Shown: positions 44,916 to 57,500 of the stretch, piece after piece
How the letters are laid out: every line of letters starts with the position of its first letter
Numbering within the stretch: position 1 is the first letter of the stretch
Source: Theocolax elegans
Lineage: Eukaryota > Arthropoda > Insecta > Hymenoptera > Cerocephalidae
Assembly (NCBI GenBank): GCA_026168455.1
Contig: CM047429.1
Coordinates: 32,199,850 to 32,263,849 of the forward strand
Length of the DNA: 64,000 nt
Reading direction: 5' to 3'
Made by a program: the position numbers and the translations under genes
The notes under the pieces: model-generated
What the model was told of the DNA's origin: nothing
Databases searched by the model: none
The model's input: the letters and a program-made list of their open reading frames with translations, nothing else

Positions 44916-46439
44916 TGTCGCGTCCCGACGAAAATTATATTATTATTTTTCGTAAAAAGTACTGCGTAGTTTAGAATAAAAATACGGCGTAGAAGACGAA
45001 CAAAATAAGGTTGATAAAGAATGATTCTAAGTAAATGCAGTAATATAAAATATAATTTATAGAGCTAAGGAACAGATTATTTTACGAGTGTTTCAAACGA
45101 AAAAGAGACTGATAAGTAGAGTTGAAGATATTATTCAAAGCTAATACGCATATAAGCGGGATCGCCGATAGTGAGATCGAAACGAAGGGTTACGCAAGAG
45201 TTTTTTTTGTACTGCACTATAAAATCAATGTTTGGAGAAGAGACGGCAATGGGAAACATCGACTAGAAAATTCGAGCATTAGAAGGAAGTAATAAATTAA
45301 GCCGTTCTTTGGGTAACGTCGCAGTAATAAAAGGGGGACAGCAAATTCTCCGAATTAACTACGCCCTGTCAAAAATAGACAGCTGTAAAAATAACTGGAA
45401 ATACAGGTGTAAATCCATGTCATAATACAGCTGTATTGGATTTGCCTGGATTTATTAACTGGATTTACAGGTGTAAATCCATGTAATATTAAATGGATTT
45501 TTTAATTTTACAAATGTTTTTTTATTTAGATTAACATACAACCTTTGATGGATTTTTAACGCAATTTACAGCGATATTATTATTAAGAAAGTGCCCCATT
45601 CGACAAATTATCCATGTAATACAACTGTATTGGAGTGAGATTGCGTGGATTCATTAACTGGATTTACAGGTGTAAATCCATGTAATATTAAATGGATTTT
45701 TTAATTTTACAAATGTTTTTTTATTTAGATTAACATACAACCTTCGATGAGATTAATTAATCTAAATGAAAAAACATTCGTAAAATTAAAAAATCCATTT
45801 AATAATACGTGGATGTGGACCTGTAAATCCATTTAATATTACATGGATTTACACCTGTAAATCCAGTTAATGAATCCACGCAATCTCACTCCAATACAGT
45901 TGTATTACATGGATAATTTGTCGAATGGGGCACTTTCTTAATAATAATATCGCTGTAAATTGCGTTTAAAATCCATCAAAGGTTGTATGTTAATCTAAAT
46001 AAAAAAACATTTGTAAAATTAAAAAATCCATTTAATATTACATGGATTTACACCTGTAAATCCAGTTAATAAATCCAGGCAAATCCAATACAGCTGTATT
46101 ATGACATGGATTTACACCTGTATTTCCAGTTATTTTTACAGCTGTATATTTTTGACAGGGCGAAGCGATACAGAAAATGCACGGGATTCGATAATTTTTA
46201 ATCACGCACATCTAACGGCCCAATCGGGTGCAAGCACAGAAAAATCGAGAACTACTTACACAATTTCCATATAAGGCAAAGTGTAAGACAAGGCAATGTG
46301 TAAGACAAGGACAGATGCATAGATTTTTAGGGTATATAAAGAGGACCCAGAACAGACACAGCCACTCCTAATTCTTCATCTAAAGTTTTCATAAGGCGAA
46401 GCTCTGCTCGTCAACTTTTTGATTTTTATCCGAGGGCGT
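44916..46439 (+). repeat. 3' LTR of element C, truncated and interrupted
   Basis: Homology to the 5' LTR runs 44916-45363, is interrupted by the 797-bp palindromic element, and resumes at 46163 until CGAGGGCGT at 46439. About 1 kb of its 3' end is missing. Sequence after 46439 belongs to another repeat (homologous to 10330-10640). No target-site duplication can therefore be seen. Confidence 0.85.
45364..46160. mobile_element. 797-bp palindromic element in LTR C
   Basis: Ends CCCTGTCAAAAAT / ATTTTTGACAGGG; arms of ~390 bp are almost perfect inverted copies. A 2-bp CG is repeated at each junction (45362-45363, 46161-46162), and the uninterrupted 5' LTR reads ACTACGAAGCG, which proves the insertion. 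Each arm holds two copies of a ~90-bp subrepeat (CTGGATTTACAGGTGTAAAT, ending AACATACAACCTT). No coding. Confidence 0.88.
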
Positions 46440-46745
46440 TTCAATAATAAAATCATTTGTAACATGAATCCATTTCACGATCTTCGTTAAACCATTTTAT
46501 CTAAACAAGTATGTCAAAATGTTGAAAAATGTATTTCTGATTTTTCACCAAATTTAAACCACCATTTTTAAATTTTCCAATGAAAATTTACAAATTCCGA
46601 CTTCAGAATCGGAAATAGCGGAAAATTTTAGTTCAGAAAAGTGCTTCTGGTTATTATTTTTGTTTTTTTTTTGACAATTTTCTAGGCAAAAAATGAATTG
46701 ACTATAAAATGTCCACTTAAAAAGAAATGGGTTAAAATACATGCA
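46440..46745. repeat. Dispersed repeat shared with 10330-10640
   Basis: About 300 bp align with the right part of the foldback at 10060-10640 (ATGTTGAAAAATGT.TTTCT, AGAATCGGAAA.A.CGGAAAATTT), same orientation. Function unknown. Confidence 0.75.
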
Positions 46746-47369
46746 CCAAGAATCAAAAGTATTTCTTTAACGTTTCCAAAAACACCGCGACTGTACGTAA
46801 ATATTAAATTGCGAGTACTGCACAAATTTACAACGTACTTGAGTTTGATCATCAATTCGTTTATTGTGCAGATTCTTAAATATTTACCAATTAGATCCAC
46901 AATACCTGCGCACCATTGGTTCACGTTCAATGGCGGTGGTTAAGACTGCTTGCAAAATTCTCAAAACCACTAACTTATCCATCGTGGAAGAACAATACGA
47001 GTTACCGTTAGAGAAACACTACTTAGCTCTCAATCAAACTAACCCCTTTTTATAGTGTCACACTTGGCAAAAAAGTTAAAAATGATAGGGGTAAATACGT
47101 AAAAAATGATAATTGAAACATTATCAAATTTGCTCTGACAATGAAAGTGTTGTGATTACAGTTTAAATTTTCACGTCAATGCTACACACACCAAAAATTA
47201 ATGTTCCGTAAAATAAAATAACATCGCATTTATCCGATTAATTACGTCGATAAAACATTAAAAATACCAAAAGAACATAAGATGTAGCGGCATATCGTTA
47301 TATTTACTCTGTCCAAATTATTTTCACATCATTGCGATATTGTATCTGTATAGCACGAGAATAGACAAA
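46746..47369. other. Unassigned DNA
   Basis: Contains short open stretches (for example LPLEKHYLALNQTNPFL near 47000) that match no family known to me. No RNA gene seen. Confidence 0.3.
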
Positions 47370-48090
47370 CGGAAAACCCTTATACCGCGAATTGGTTCAG
47401 TCAATATTTGGTGATCGATAATCGATATCTTTACAAATAATTATAACTTTGCCATAATTCGTATATCGCTGTATAAAGTGTTCAAATTGTAAGATAAAGG
47501 CTATATACGGTGAATGAGTAAAACCGACGTATCAATAATAATCGATAATTGATAACTCTTTGAATATTAATCTGATCAAGTCGCGGAATTACCCTTTTTT
47601 AAAGATAGACCAGAGACTAACAAAAAACTCTTATACCGCGAATTGATTCGATTGGTATTTATTGATTAATCACGTTAATTAAAAATTAAATGTATTAGGA
47701 AACCAGAAAATGTAGAGGTGTAGCAACATTACCTCGTCGCGATATCTTGTTTCTAAAGCAATGGTGGAGACAAACGAAAAACGTCTATGCCGCGAAATGA
47801 TTAAATCGATACTTCATGATCGATAATCGATATTTCTACAAATAATTATTCTATCGCTTTATCTCGTGTGACGCCATATAAAGTGTTTAAAATGTAGGAA
47901 AAAATGCTTATGTCGCGAACTGATTGAATCCATATGTCGATAATCGATAATCGATAACTCCTTAAATATTAATCTGATCAATTCGCGATATTACACTTTT
48001 GTAAAGTAATAGTAAAAACAAACAAAAAACCCTGATACCGCAAATTGATTGGACCGATAGTTGGTGATTGATAATCGATAACTTTCGTAT
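47370..48090. repeat. Imperfect ~405-bp tandem repeat rich in CGATAATCGATA
   Basis: TGATCGATAATCGATAT..TACAAATAATTA occurs at ~47410 and ~47817, and AACTC.TT.AATATTAATCTGAT at ~47560 and ~47960, giving a period of ~405 bp. Half-units share TACCGCGAATTGATT at ~47381, 47632, 47790, 47910 and 48035. May be the untranslated part of the BEL/Pao element that follows, or independent. Confidence 0.55.
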
Positions 48091-48189
48091 GTCGGAAACG
48101 CAAAGAAGCTCATCGGTTGTTCTAAAGCCCGGTATATGTCAAACTCGGCGCTAGAGGACGTTTTATTTTCGCTAAGGACCTCAAGTTGT

Positions 48190-48893
48190 TTCGAAACTGC
48201 TTAACGTCTCATCCTCATTCGTGTAAGAGTGAAAAGCGTTGCAAGAAGAGCAAAAAGGCTCATCATACCTTGTTGCATTTTGATGATGAGACATCGAACT
48301 TAAAGGGTTCAAATCCTATCATATTCAGTGGTGATTCATCATCTTCGTCCGCATGACTAACATATCATTCCTATGTTTCGATAGCCTTCACTCCGGACTC
48401 CCAGTTGATGACTACTGCTGTAGTCAAAGTCCTTAATAAGCGAAAAAAATTATTTACGGCACGAGTACTATTAGATTCATGTTCAACAGTAAATTTAATC
48501 ACAGAAAAATTTGCTTCTTTTTTAGATTTACCAAAATATTCTTGTTCAGTTAACATTGGAGCTGTCGATGGTTTAAGCACTGCTTCCACACATCGAGTTA
48601 AAGTAACTTTTCAGTCTGAATTCAACAACTTTCAATATCATTTAAATTTTCTAATCGTACCAAATATTGCTGATGCCGTGCCTAACAATGAATTTCCTCG
48701 CGACCTCTTTGACATTCTCAGTACGATTCGTTTGGCCAACTCGCAATTCCATCTACCTAAGCCAGTTGATATATTACTATCGTCAGGTACCACTCCCTCG
48801 TTATTATTCGTTGGTCAAATTAAGTTGCAACGTGAACAATCTTCCATTGTTTTACAGAAGAAAATTGTCACGTTGTCAAATTCAACAAATTGA
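48190..48893 (+). pseudogene. BEL/Pao retrotransposon fragment: knuckle and protease
   Basis: 48199-48300 encodes a gag C-terminal zinc-knuckle-like end (CLTSHPHSCKSEKRCKKSKKAHHTLLH), as in BEL/Pao gag; a frame break follows. From 48405 the frame encodes a retropepsin of the BEL/Pao type: FTARVLLDSCSTVNLITEKF with the active-site D in LLDS, then LPKYSCSVNIGAVDG, LIVPNIADAVP and KPVDILLSSGT, ending at a stop at 48893. RT and later domains are missing. At ~48905-48919 the sequence switches to a Ty3/gypsy gag (element B). Confidence 0.75.
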
Positions 48894-48904
48894 TTGAAAG
48901 ATTA

Positions 48905-51755
48905 CATCTGTTTCCACAGCAAGCTACTCTACGTCATCGAGGATGAATGGAACACCTCGAGACGTTGGCGGCATTGTTAGGAAGTGGCAGGGCAAGTTCT
49001 CTGGCGACAAGAGCCAGAGCATAAACGCCTTCCTTACCAGTATCGAGAGCTGCAGGATCATGGTCAACCTGTCAGAGCACGAGTTACTCCCCTCACTCTC
49101 TGAATTGCTGACAGACACCGCCGCAACGTGGTACGAGAACGAGAAACATAAGTGATACTCCTGACAAGATTTTGTGACTTCGGCCAAACGTTGGTACGGA
49201 ATGCGTCAACGTTTCCAGCAGAGGATCATCGCCGAGTCCAACACACGGACTCAAGGACCGGATGAACCAGTCAGGGACTACATAACGTGTTCCTTTGCCA
49301 TAATGCGAAAGACAGTCCTTACGTCGACCGAAGCACAGCAGCTCGATCATTTATATCGGAATATACTGCCACAGCTTCAACGGCTGTCCAAGAGAGCGGA
49401 AATGAGCTCAATTGAACAGATGCTCGACCTCGCCACGGAAGCGGAGCGGAGATAGAAGGAGAATAAGTTTATCGTCCACCACCTATCGAGGAGGGGTCTC
49501 TGCTTCCAGAGATGGCGTATAAGCCGAAGCAGAAAAATGGTTCTCCAAAGACTAAGGTGCGGCCGCTGAGGCAACCTCAACCAAACCGAGCGAACCTGAC
49601 GTCATCGACCGCATCGCCAAGATGCTGGAGGATGCGCTGCGGCCCATTGTCTCCCAGTTGGCGTTGATGGCTCGGCAGTCTCGCAGGAGAAGCCCAAGGT
49701 CCGGCTCTCCGAAAAAAGGCTCGCCGGCGAACCGATCTCCGAAAAATAGGAAGTCCGGCAGGCCTAACGGCCCGAGAAAGAGCTCCTAACAAAGGCAGGA
49801 GAAAAGAAGTGCGATTCCACGTAGAGAAAACAAGGAACAGTCAAAAGATCGAATGGGCTCTACCTTTTACCCGACCAAGCCTCTCACACACGCTGGCTGC
49901 GGGAAGATTGGGTATTCCCGGAGGTACTATACGGTGTGCTCGGGAAATGCCAAAGGGAGCGGTTAATCGGGACGAAAACCGCGACCCAAGAACTTGAGTC
50001 CCCGCTGTCTCAGGTGAGTTCGGGACAAACCCGCTCCAGCAGACCAACCTCATCTTATAAACCAGAGGATGAGAGTCATTGGTGGCTTCTCGTGGAGATT
50101 TAAAACTTACGTATAAGAGACTTATACGACCTCAGAGCCTCCACGACCGTGATGGAACCCAGCGGTCTGGTAGTTACCAACCGCTAAGCGGTCACGTGCA
50201 TTTACCTTTCACTGTCGGAAATGAAACACGTGAAATAAGAGTAGCGATTATACCAAATCTTGACGCCGAATGCTACGTAGGAGTAAACTTTGTATGAGCA
50301 TTCAGAGCTGTATTGGATCCGGATAGCGACCGCCACCATCTCGTCCGCTGGGATAGCTGACGCAACCAAGGCGGAAAGAGAAGAACTTCGGAGTTGGTGA
50401 GCAAAGTACTCTCTAATACTTCTTCTAAAATCGGGCGAACCCAGCTCATCAAGTACCCGATCGCCCAATAAAGCAGATGTATCACCCGTTGTCGGCGTAG
50501 ATCCAGGATGAGATGCACCGCCAAGTCCGAGAAATGCTAGATTTAGAGATCATAGAATACTCGAACAGCGGTCAAGTCCCGTGGTGATGGTACACAAGGA
50601 GAACGGATCGCGTCGGTTTTGTATTGACTTTCCTAAAGTCTTTACTATAGGAAACTCAATGCGCTAACGAAATCCCCTCTCGTTCATGCAGGATATCTTG
50701 CGCAAGCTGAAAAGATGTCAGTACATAATACCCTGCATATGAACTCAGCGTATCATTATATACCTCTCCAGCGGGAGTCGCGCCCTTATACGGCTTTCAC
50801 AGTCCCGAGGATGGAACTGTATCAGTTCAACCGGATGACATACTCATGATTGATCAAGTTATTGGTCTCGATCTCGAGTCAAATGCCTTTTCTTACATCG
50901 ATGACATCATTATAGTCACCGATACATTTGAAGGGCACAAGAAGTATCTCGAGACCGTGCTGAAAAGACTGACCAAAGCTAATTTGACAATGAATAAGGA
51001 CGTGTCTTTTGTCAAGATGAGGTTAGATATCTTGGCGTGCTGATCAACAGGTATGGAATTCGCCCCGACCCAGCCAAGATATAGCCTGTAAGGATTTATG
51101 CCGCTCCCAGGAACCTCCAACAGCTTCGACGATTCCTCGGTATGAAGTCGTGGTAACGGCGTTTTATGCCGGATTACGCCACGATTGCCGAACCGCTTAC
51201 CCGTTTCACGAAGAAGAACCAAGTGTACGAGTGGTTAGATGAACAGGAGCAAGCCTTCCAGCAGCTGAAGGCCCTGATTATGACTGCGCCAGTTCTTCAA
51301 CTTCCCTGTGCAGATGGACTGCTTAGCCTGTATACGGACGCGAGCGACACCGGCATAGGAGTCGTGCTCGTCCAGGAAATAGACGGATGGGAGAGAGTAC
51401 TCGAGTTTGCCAGTCGCATTCTCACAGCACCAGAGAAGAATTATAGCATTACGGAGAGAGAATGCTTGGCCGTGGTCTGGGCTATTAATAAATTCAGACC
51501 TTACATCGAAGGGTACCACTTCAAAGTGATAACGGATCTCAGTAGTCTACGTTGGTTGTGTAACATGAGAAATCCAACCAGATGGCTAGCGAGATGGGTT
51601 CTAGAGTTTCAATCTCACGACTTCGTCGACGAGCGCAGAAAAGGAGTGATTAACCGATTTGGCACTCCAGAAGTATTTCATTCGGATAACGGAACCGAGA
51701 TAAAAAATAAACTCGTAGACGAATACCTCGAGGCCAAGGGAGTTTTGCCTGTAGG
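48905..51755 (+). pseudogene. Ty3/gypsy element B (family A), gag-pol remnants
   Basis: The gag capsid region (48943-49460: MNGTPRDVGGIVRKWQGKFS, TDTAATWYENEKHK, MRQRFQQRIIAESN) is homologous to element A but starts only at ATCGAGG.TGAATGG. Decayed pol follows: an RT N-terminal part near 50510-50640 and RT SYIDDIIIVTDTFEG (~50893-50940). RNase H lies at 51166-51650 (LSLYTDASDTGIGVV, NYSITERECLAVVWAIN). A fused integrase scrap follows: FGTPEVFHSDNGTEIKNKL (~51658-51720), where most of the integrase and its zinc domain are deleted. Numerous stops and frame changes. Dead copy, distinct from element A because both contain the same gag segment. Confidence 0.8.
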
Positions 51756-52406
51756 AGTAAGAGAGAAAGAGAGATAGACGGGGAGACTCAGCGCGGCCGT
51801 TCGCGCCGTTTCAAAGTATTTCCAGCGGTGCTTTGCGAATATAATGGTGAGTGGTGCACCACGTTAGACCCGCGTGTCCCGTTCATATTTTCCCCAGTTC
51901 TTGGCACGGTCCAGGTAAGGGAGCGTTCCCCTCTTTCCTCCCTCACGCGCCAAATCCCGCTCGGGTAGTCAGGTCGGTGGTTCGCGGGAGCCACTTCGCG
52001 AGAGAAGGCGCACGTGACGTAGGCAGCTCCTACCCCGTTCGATCGGTTGCCGATTACGCGAGTAATATTAATTTTTACTTGATTATTTTCATGCTGACTT
52101 CGGGGGTAGTTAACGGTTCTATTACCCCTTAACTGTTATTGTTGACCAATTTATATTCCGTTTGTTTATTTAATAAATTTAAGTTGGCGAGAGCATCCAT
52201 TTCACCGATTAACCAAATATCTCGCTTGTTAATATATATTTCCCGGTGATAATCCTTTCCGACGAATGCCGCCCTCTCCGGCGTATACTCTAGTTGACAG
52301 TTTTGGGCATAGGGTCCAACACACGGTGTTATACGTAGGTTGGTAAGTTGGAATAAATTGGGCCTAACCGTGCCTTAGATTCTCCAGTACTCACCCTGTT
52401 ACAAGA
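51752..52406 (+). repeat. 3' LTR of element B, 5'-truncated
   Basis: Homologous to ~1080-2272 of LTR A without the SINE, and ends ACCCTGTTACA. The LTR's first ~630 bp are missing: homology starts right where the integrase scrap ends, so one deletion removed the end of pol and the LTR start. Confidence 0.75.
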
Positions 52407-52791
52407 CATTTATTAGTTAATTGTTAAGCTTTCATTCGCTTTCTTTAAAATTTCATTAACTTAATTTTTTCGAAAGGTATGTAGCTTTTTCGGTAAAAAA
52501 TTATATTCTTTGACATCTATATAACTATACAAAATATAATTATTTTAATAAAAACTGTATCATTTAAAAAAAGTTTTATATTTATATCCCTTTATTTTTT
52601 ATATTGTACGTAAAACATCTGACACATTCTTGTATCTACTAATGTTTTCTAGTTATTTGGATGTAAAAGATAATCATTTTTATCTAAAAACCTACTTAAC
52701 TTTCGTAAAAATTAAGATGACAAAATTTAAAAAAAAGCGGTTAAAAGCTTCACAATTAATTAAAAAATGTCATATATATATATATATATAT
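52407..52791. other. AT-rich DNA and (TA)n
   Basis: No recognised gene. Ends in a (TA)n tract at 52772-52791 before the palindromic element. Confidence 0.4.
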
Positions 52792-53462
52792 GGGTGGTTC
52801 TCTGTGACATCGAAGATGAAAAAAATAAATATGGCTATAACTGTGGGAATATGTTTCAGAGGTATCCAGTAGTTCTCCTGAATTTTTTCAGATTTTTTCT
52901 GGGCCATTATTTTAAGTTACAGAGAGTCAAAGTTGACATTTTAGCACTTTTTTGCATTATATGCCCATTTTCATGAATTTTTAGCTCCCAGGGGATGCAT
53001 TTTTCACTAAAAACATAAGTATGACTTTTTTTGTAAAATTTTCCGAACTTTTCATTAAAAATACTTTTAAAGACATAAATGTATGCTGTCACACTCTTGT
53101 ATGCCATTTAAACCTTAAATAGTGAAAATCAGCAATTCTGCTCCGGACTCTGGTAACCTAATACTGTCTAAAAGATGTCTTTTTATAGTCAGAAACTGCC
53201 TAAAAATTTCCAGAGTTGGTCTAAATCATTATGATCACTTATGGTCAAAATATCCGGGAAAAGTGCCCGAAATATTAATAGAAATGTATATTTGTGGCCT
53301 TATAACGATGAATCTAGTAGCATGATCATTGCAAAAAAATTTATGCACTTACCTTGGAATGGTAGAAAAGTATCTCCACTTGTTTCAGTATCCATCTAAT
53401 CCCCTGTAAGCTGCTAAAAATACAAATACTATTATAAAATTATAAAAAATTATTTTTTAAAC
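52792..53462. mobile_element. Palindromic element X copy 2, left arm
   Basis: Same terminus GGGTGGTTCTCTGTGACATC and the same ~670-bp arm as copy 1 (40730-41400). Interrupted at 53462 by element D, with AAAC duplicated on both sides (53459-53462, 59196-59199). Confidence 0.88.
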
Positions 53463-54417
53463 TGTAACGGAGTGAATCTTTGCCGGACCTTGCTCAGATT
53501 CCAGGATTCAGGTTTTAAGGAATTTGAAATAAAGTACCACTATTTATAATAAAGGCTAATTATTATTAAGACTATGTACAGATATATAAAAAAATAAACA
53601 AAGATATAGTGTAAGTGTTGCCAGCCCGCCTGGTCTTGGTCGGGTGATATAGCTAATTAGTCTGTAATCAAAACAAGACAAAATACTTAATTATTACGCG
53701 ATCTACGAACTTTACAATGATGAGGTAATACGGTTCGGGCTAGTATGTATGTTCACGAGGATACGGTCGGGATAACCCACGTGTGCTCACGAGGGTGCGG
53801 TCGGGATAATCTACGTGTGCTCACGAAGATACGGTCAGGATAATCCACGTGTGCTCACGAGGATACGGTCGGGATAACCCACGTGTGCTCACGAGGGTGC
53901 GGTCGGGATAATCCACGTGTGCTCACGAGGATACGGACAGGATCAGACACCACGTGTGCTCACGAGGTGCCTACGGTAGGATGCGGTTACGGTAACGGTC
54001 GGTACGGTATACGGTAACCGTGTTTACGAACGTGTGCTCACGAACGTATCCACGGTTGCTGCACTAGGTCGGAGAAACGGGCTGGTCGTGTGCTCACGGC
54101 CAGTCCGATCTGTCGTCCAGTTGCAGACTGACTACTGGTGGTTTCGGTGCGCCTTATATACCCGATTCTACGAGAGCGCGCATGCGTATAGCGCCTGTCT
54201 CCCCACTCCGGACGGGGTCAATGAACTGGCGAGTAGGCACAGTAGTGGGGAGGCGGTCAATCTATTTATAGCGCGGTCGTTGAACTCGCGTTTAACGGCA
54301 CGTGTCTATCGCGAGGCTATCTTAATATACTACGGACTTATTATTATTATACAATATATTAACAATTTATAAAATAATTTTACGCAATACTAGTGCGTGT
54401 GTTTATCACACGTCACA
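53463..54417 (-). repeat. 3' LTR of element D (left)
   Basis: On the sense (minus) strand starts TGTGACG and ends CCGTTACA. It carries the 34-bp tandem repeat (~53750-53990) and lacks ~52 bp found in the other LTR between TTACAATG and GGTAATACGG. Confidence 0.9.
53745..53995. repeat. 34-bp minisatellite with CACGTG in LTR D
   Basis: About seven units containing CACGTGTGCTCACGAGG and CGGTCGGGATAA, period 34 bp (ACGTGTGCTC at 53779, 53813, ...). Each unit places a CACGTG or TACGTG E-box-like site. The same array is in the other LTR (~58530-58765). Confidence 0.85.
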
Positions 54418-54436
54418 TTCCCCTCTTTCTTCGGAG
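54418..54436 (-). other. Polypurine tract of element D
   Basis: On the minus strand the purine-rich CTCCGAAGAAAGAGGGGAA lies immediately before the 3' LTR. Confidence 0.7.
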
Positions 54437-54562
54437 AGTAAAAATTCGGGAATTTTTATTCTTAAAAAAAAATATATAATACTACAAAATAAAATTAAGA
54501 ATCTAAGAATAACGCATTGAAAGTGTGAAGAAAAAAAATGAAATTTATCGCTCGAAGTGGTA

Positions 54563-57500
54563 CTACATGACGAATGGTTCCTGTGTGTGGGTTGAGTCGA
54601 GCTGCCCTGCGGCTTCTATAGGTATTATCACGGTGTTTACGGAGTTTTCATAATGCGGCTTGATATCTTTGACGTGAATATGTTTAGTTATTCGGCCATT
54701 TCTTTGTAAATCAAAAATAACTGGTGATATTTTTCGTTTTACTACGGACGGTCCATCGAATTTAGGTGCTAGCTTTGCATTAAATTTTTCTGCTTTGTTA
54801 GACAGCTTAAAAGTCTTCATCCATAACTTATCACCTATATTTAGTGTCCATGCTCTTCGTCGAAGATCGTAGTGCTTTTGTTGTTTTTGGAAACTTTGGG
54901 CGAGATTTATTTTAACTAATTCAATAGAGTCGTGTATCCTCTTAATGCGGGTTTCGGTATTACAAGTAGCACTACTTGTTGGTTGATGGATGGTAAATTC
55001 TCTTCCATGATTCAGGTATGCAGGGGAAAATCCAGTAGAATCACTGTGAGCGGTATTATATGCGAAGGCAATTTCGGGTAGGTGATTATCCCACTTGGTT
55101 TGATTTTTCTCTATGTATTGAGCAATTATAGTTTTAATTACACGGTTTGCTCTTTCAACGGGATTACATTGCGGTGTATATGGCGGTGTCTTTCGGTGTG
55201 TAATTCCGTGATTCTTTAATAAGTCTTCTACTTCTTCACTAATAAATTGTTTACCATTATCGCTGACTATAGTTTTTGGGCATCCGTGTCGGAGAATTAC
55301 TTGTTCTTTAATGGCTTTTGCAATAGCTTTTCCGGTGGCTTTATTCAAAGCTCTCAGTTCTATCCATTTGGTAAAACGATCTTGCATTACAAGTAACCAA
55401 ATTTTTCCGTTAGTGGATCGAGGTTGTGGTCCTACAAGATCTATTGATACCATTTCCCATGGTTGTTGAACATTTGTTGGATGCATAAGACCGGCTTTCG
55501 TTTGTTGTTGTACTTTATATTGTTGGCATTTAGTACAATTCCTTACGTATTTTGCTCCGTCTCGTAAAATTCCAGGCCAATAATAATAACGTGATAAGCG
55601 TACGAGAGTTTTTCCAATACCTAAGTGTCCGGCTGTTGATTCGTCGTGACATTCTTGCAGGACTCGGTTTCGGTCAGTTTTTGGAATGCATAATTTCCAT
55701 TGTTCGTTCGGATCTTCCTCATTAAAGTCTAACGTATGTAGAATATGCTTGTATAATTTCCCTTCTTTAATACAAAATTCCGGATTCTCCTTCGGTTGCG
55801 TTTTTACTTCTTTAAATTTTGTATTATACCACGAGCAGTTTTTACGGTTGGCTACAGAACATAGTTCGATAGGCTGTCGTGATAAAGCATCGGCTACATT
55901 GTTTTCGGCTCCTCTTCGGTAACGGATTTCCATATCCCATTGGTCTAATTCCATTCTCCAACGAGCAATTCTTCCTGACGGATTATCAATTTTTTCTAAC
56001 CATTTCAAAGATTGATGATCGGTTAATACTACAAAATGGTAACCTTCTAAGTAGTCTCGCATTTTCCAGATACCCCATTTTACTGCTAGGCATTCTTTTT
56101 CGGTGGCAGAGTAGTTTTTCTCTGCTTTATTTAAAGTTCTGCTGGCATACGCTATGACCTTTTCTTGTCCATCTATTTCTTGAGTTAATACTGCTCCTAG
56201 CCCATCGTTACTAGCATCTGTTTGTAAACACATTGTTTTTTCAAAATCCGGGCATGTTAAAATGGGAGCATTTGTTAAATGTTCTTTGATTTTATCGAAG
56301 GCTTCTTGTTGCTCAGGTCCCCAGTGCCAAGTGGTATTTTTTCTTAACAATTTGCTAAGCGGTGCGGTAGTTTTGGACACGTTGGGTATAAAACGTCAAT
56401 ACCATGAGATCAGTCCATTAAATCGGCGAAGTTCCTTCAAGGTAGTTGGAGCTGATAACGTAGTGACGGCTTTTACTTTATCGGGATCGGTGTGTATACC
56501 GTCTGAATCAATTACATGACCTAGATAACGTAGTCGTTGCCTACCAAAATGGCTCTTTTCCCAATTCGGTTTTAGTTTTGCAGCTTTTAAACGTCGAAAA
56601 ACTTCCTGGACAAGTTGAATGTGTTCTTCAAAAGTTTCCGATATAATAATTATGTCATCCAAATAGCAAAAGACGTGCGGTTCTAAATCGGGTGTTACTA
56701 CTCCTTCTGATATCATTCGTTGAAAAGCTGCCGGTGCTGAATGAAGTCCGAAAGGTAAAACTTTGAATTGGAAATGTCGTCCTGGTACGGTGAAAGCAGT
56801 TAATGGTTTACTGTCGTCCGTTAAGGGTACTTGCCAGTATCCATTTTTCAAGTCGATGGTACTAAGATAACGAGGTCCTCGTAGTTTATCTAAAGTGGCA
56901 TTTATTTTCGGTAGCGGGTATGCATCTTTGATGGTTACTTCGTTGAGTCGGCGAAAATCTACACAAAAACGATATTTTCCATCTTTCTTCTTCGCCAGAA
57001 CTATAGGAGAACTCCACGGACTTGTAGGAGGTTCTATAACACCTTCTTTTAACATTTTATCAATTTCTTCATTGATGATTTTCTGCATTGCTGGATTTCG
57101 GGCACGGTATCGTTGTTTTATCGGTGTTGGATTACTAAGCTGAAGGTCGTAGGTTAGTAACGGTGTTGGGCCTTGTATTTCCGCGAAATCTTGACGGGCT
57201 TGTTCAATAATTCTATCTATTATTTGTCGTTCCTCTATTTTGATATCTAATAGACCTGGTTGAGTTTCTAATTGGCACAGTTCGGACGGAGCTTGTCTGT
57301 TCTCTGGATGCAACTCTTTTCCTTGTAGAGTCATTTTGAATCCTAATTTTGGCAGGATGTCCATTCCTAATAAGAAATGGTGTCGGAGTGTAGACATGAT
57401 ATGAAAATTTCCTTCTATTTTCTTTCCATTTATCGAGCAGGTTCCCGAAATATTATCTTCCAACGGTATTTCACTGCCATCAGCCAGTATCGCCCGATTT

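Noticed and set aside
450..52406. Elements A and B being two halves of one interrupted retrotransposon
   Set aside because: Both contain the same gag segment (about 4084-4580 and 48919-49430), so they are separate copies of one family.
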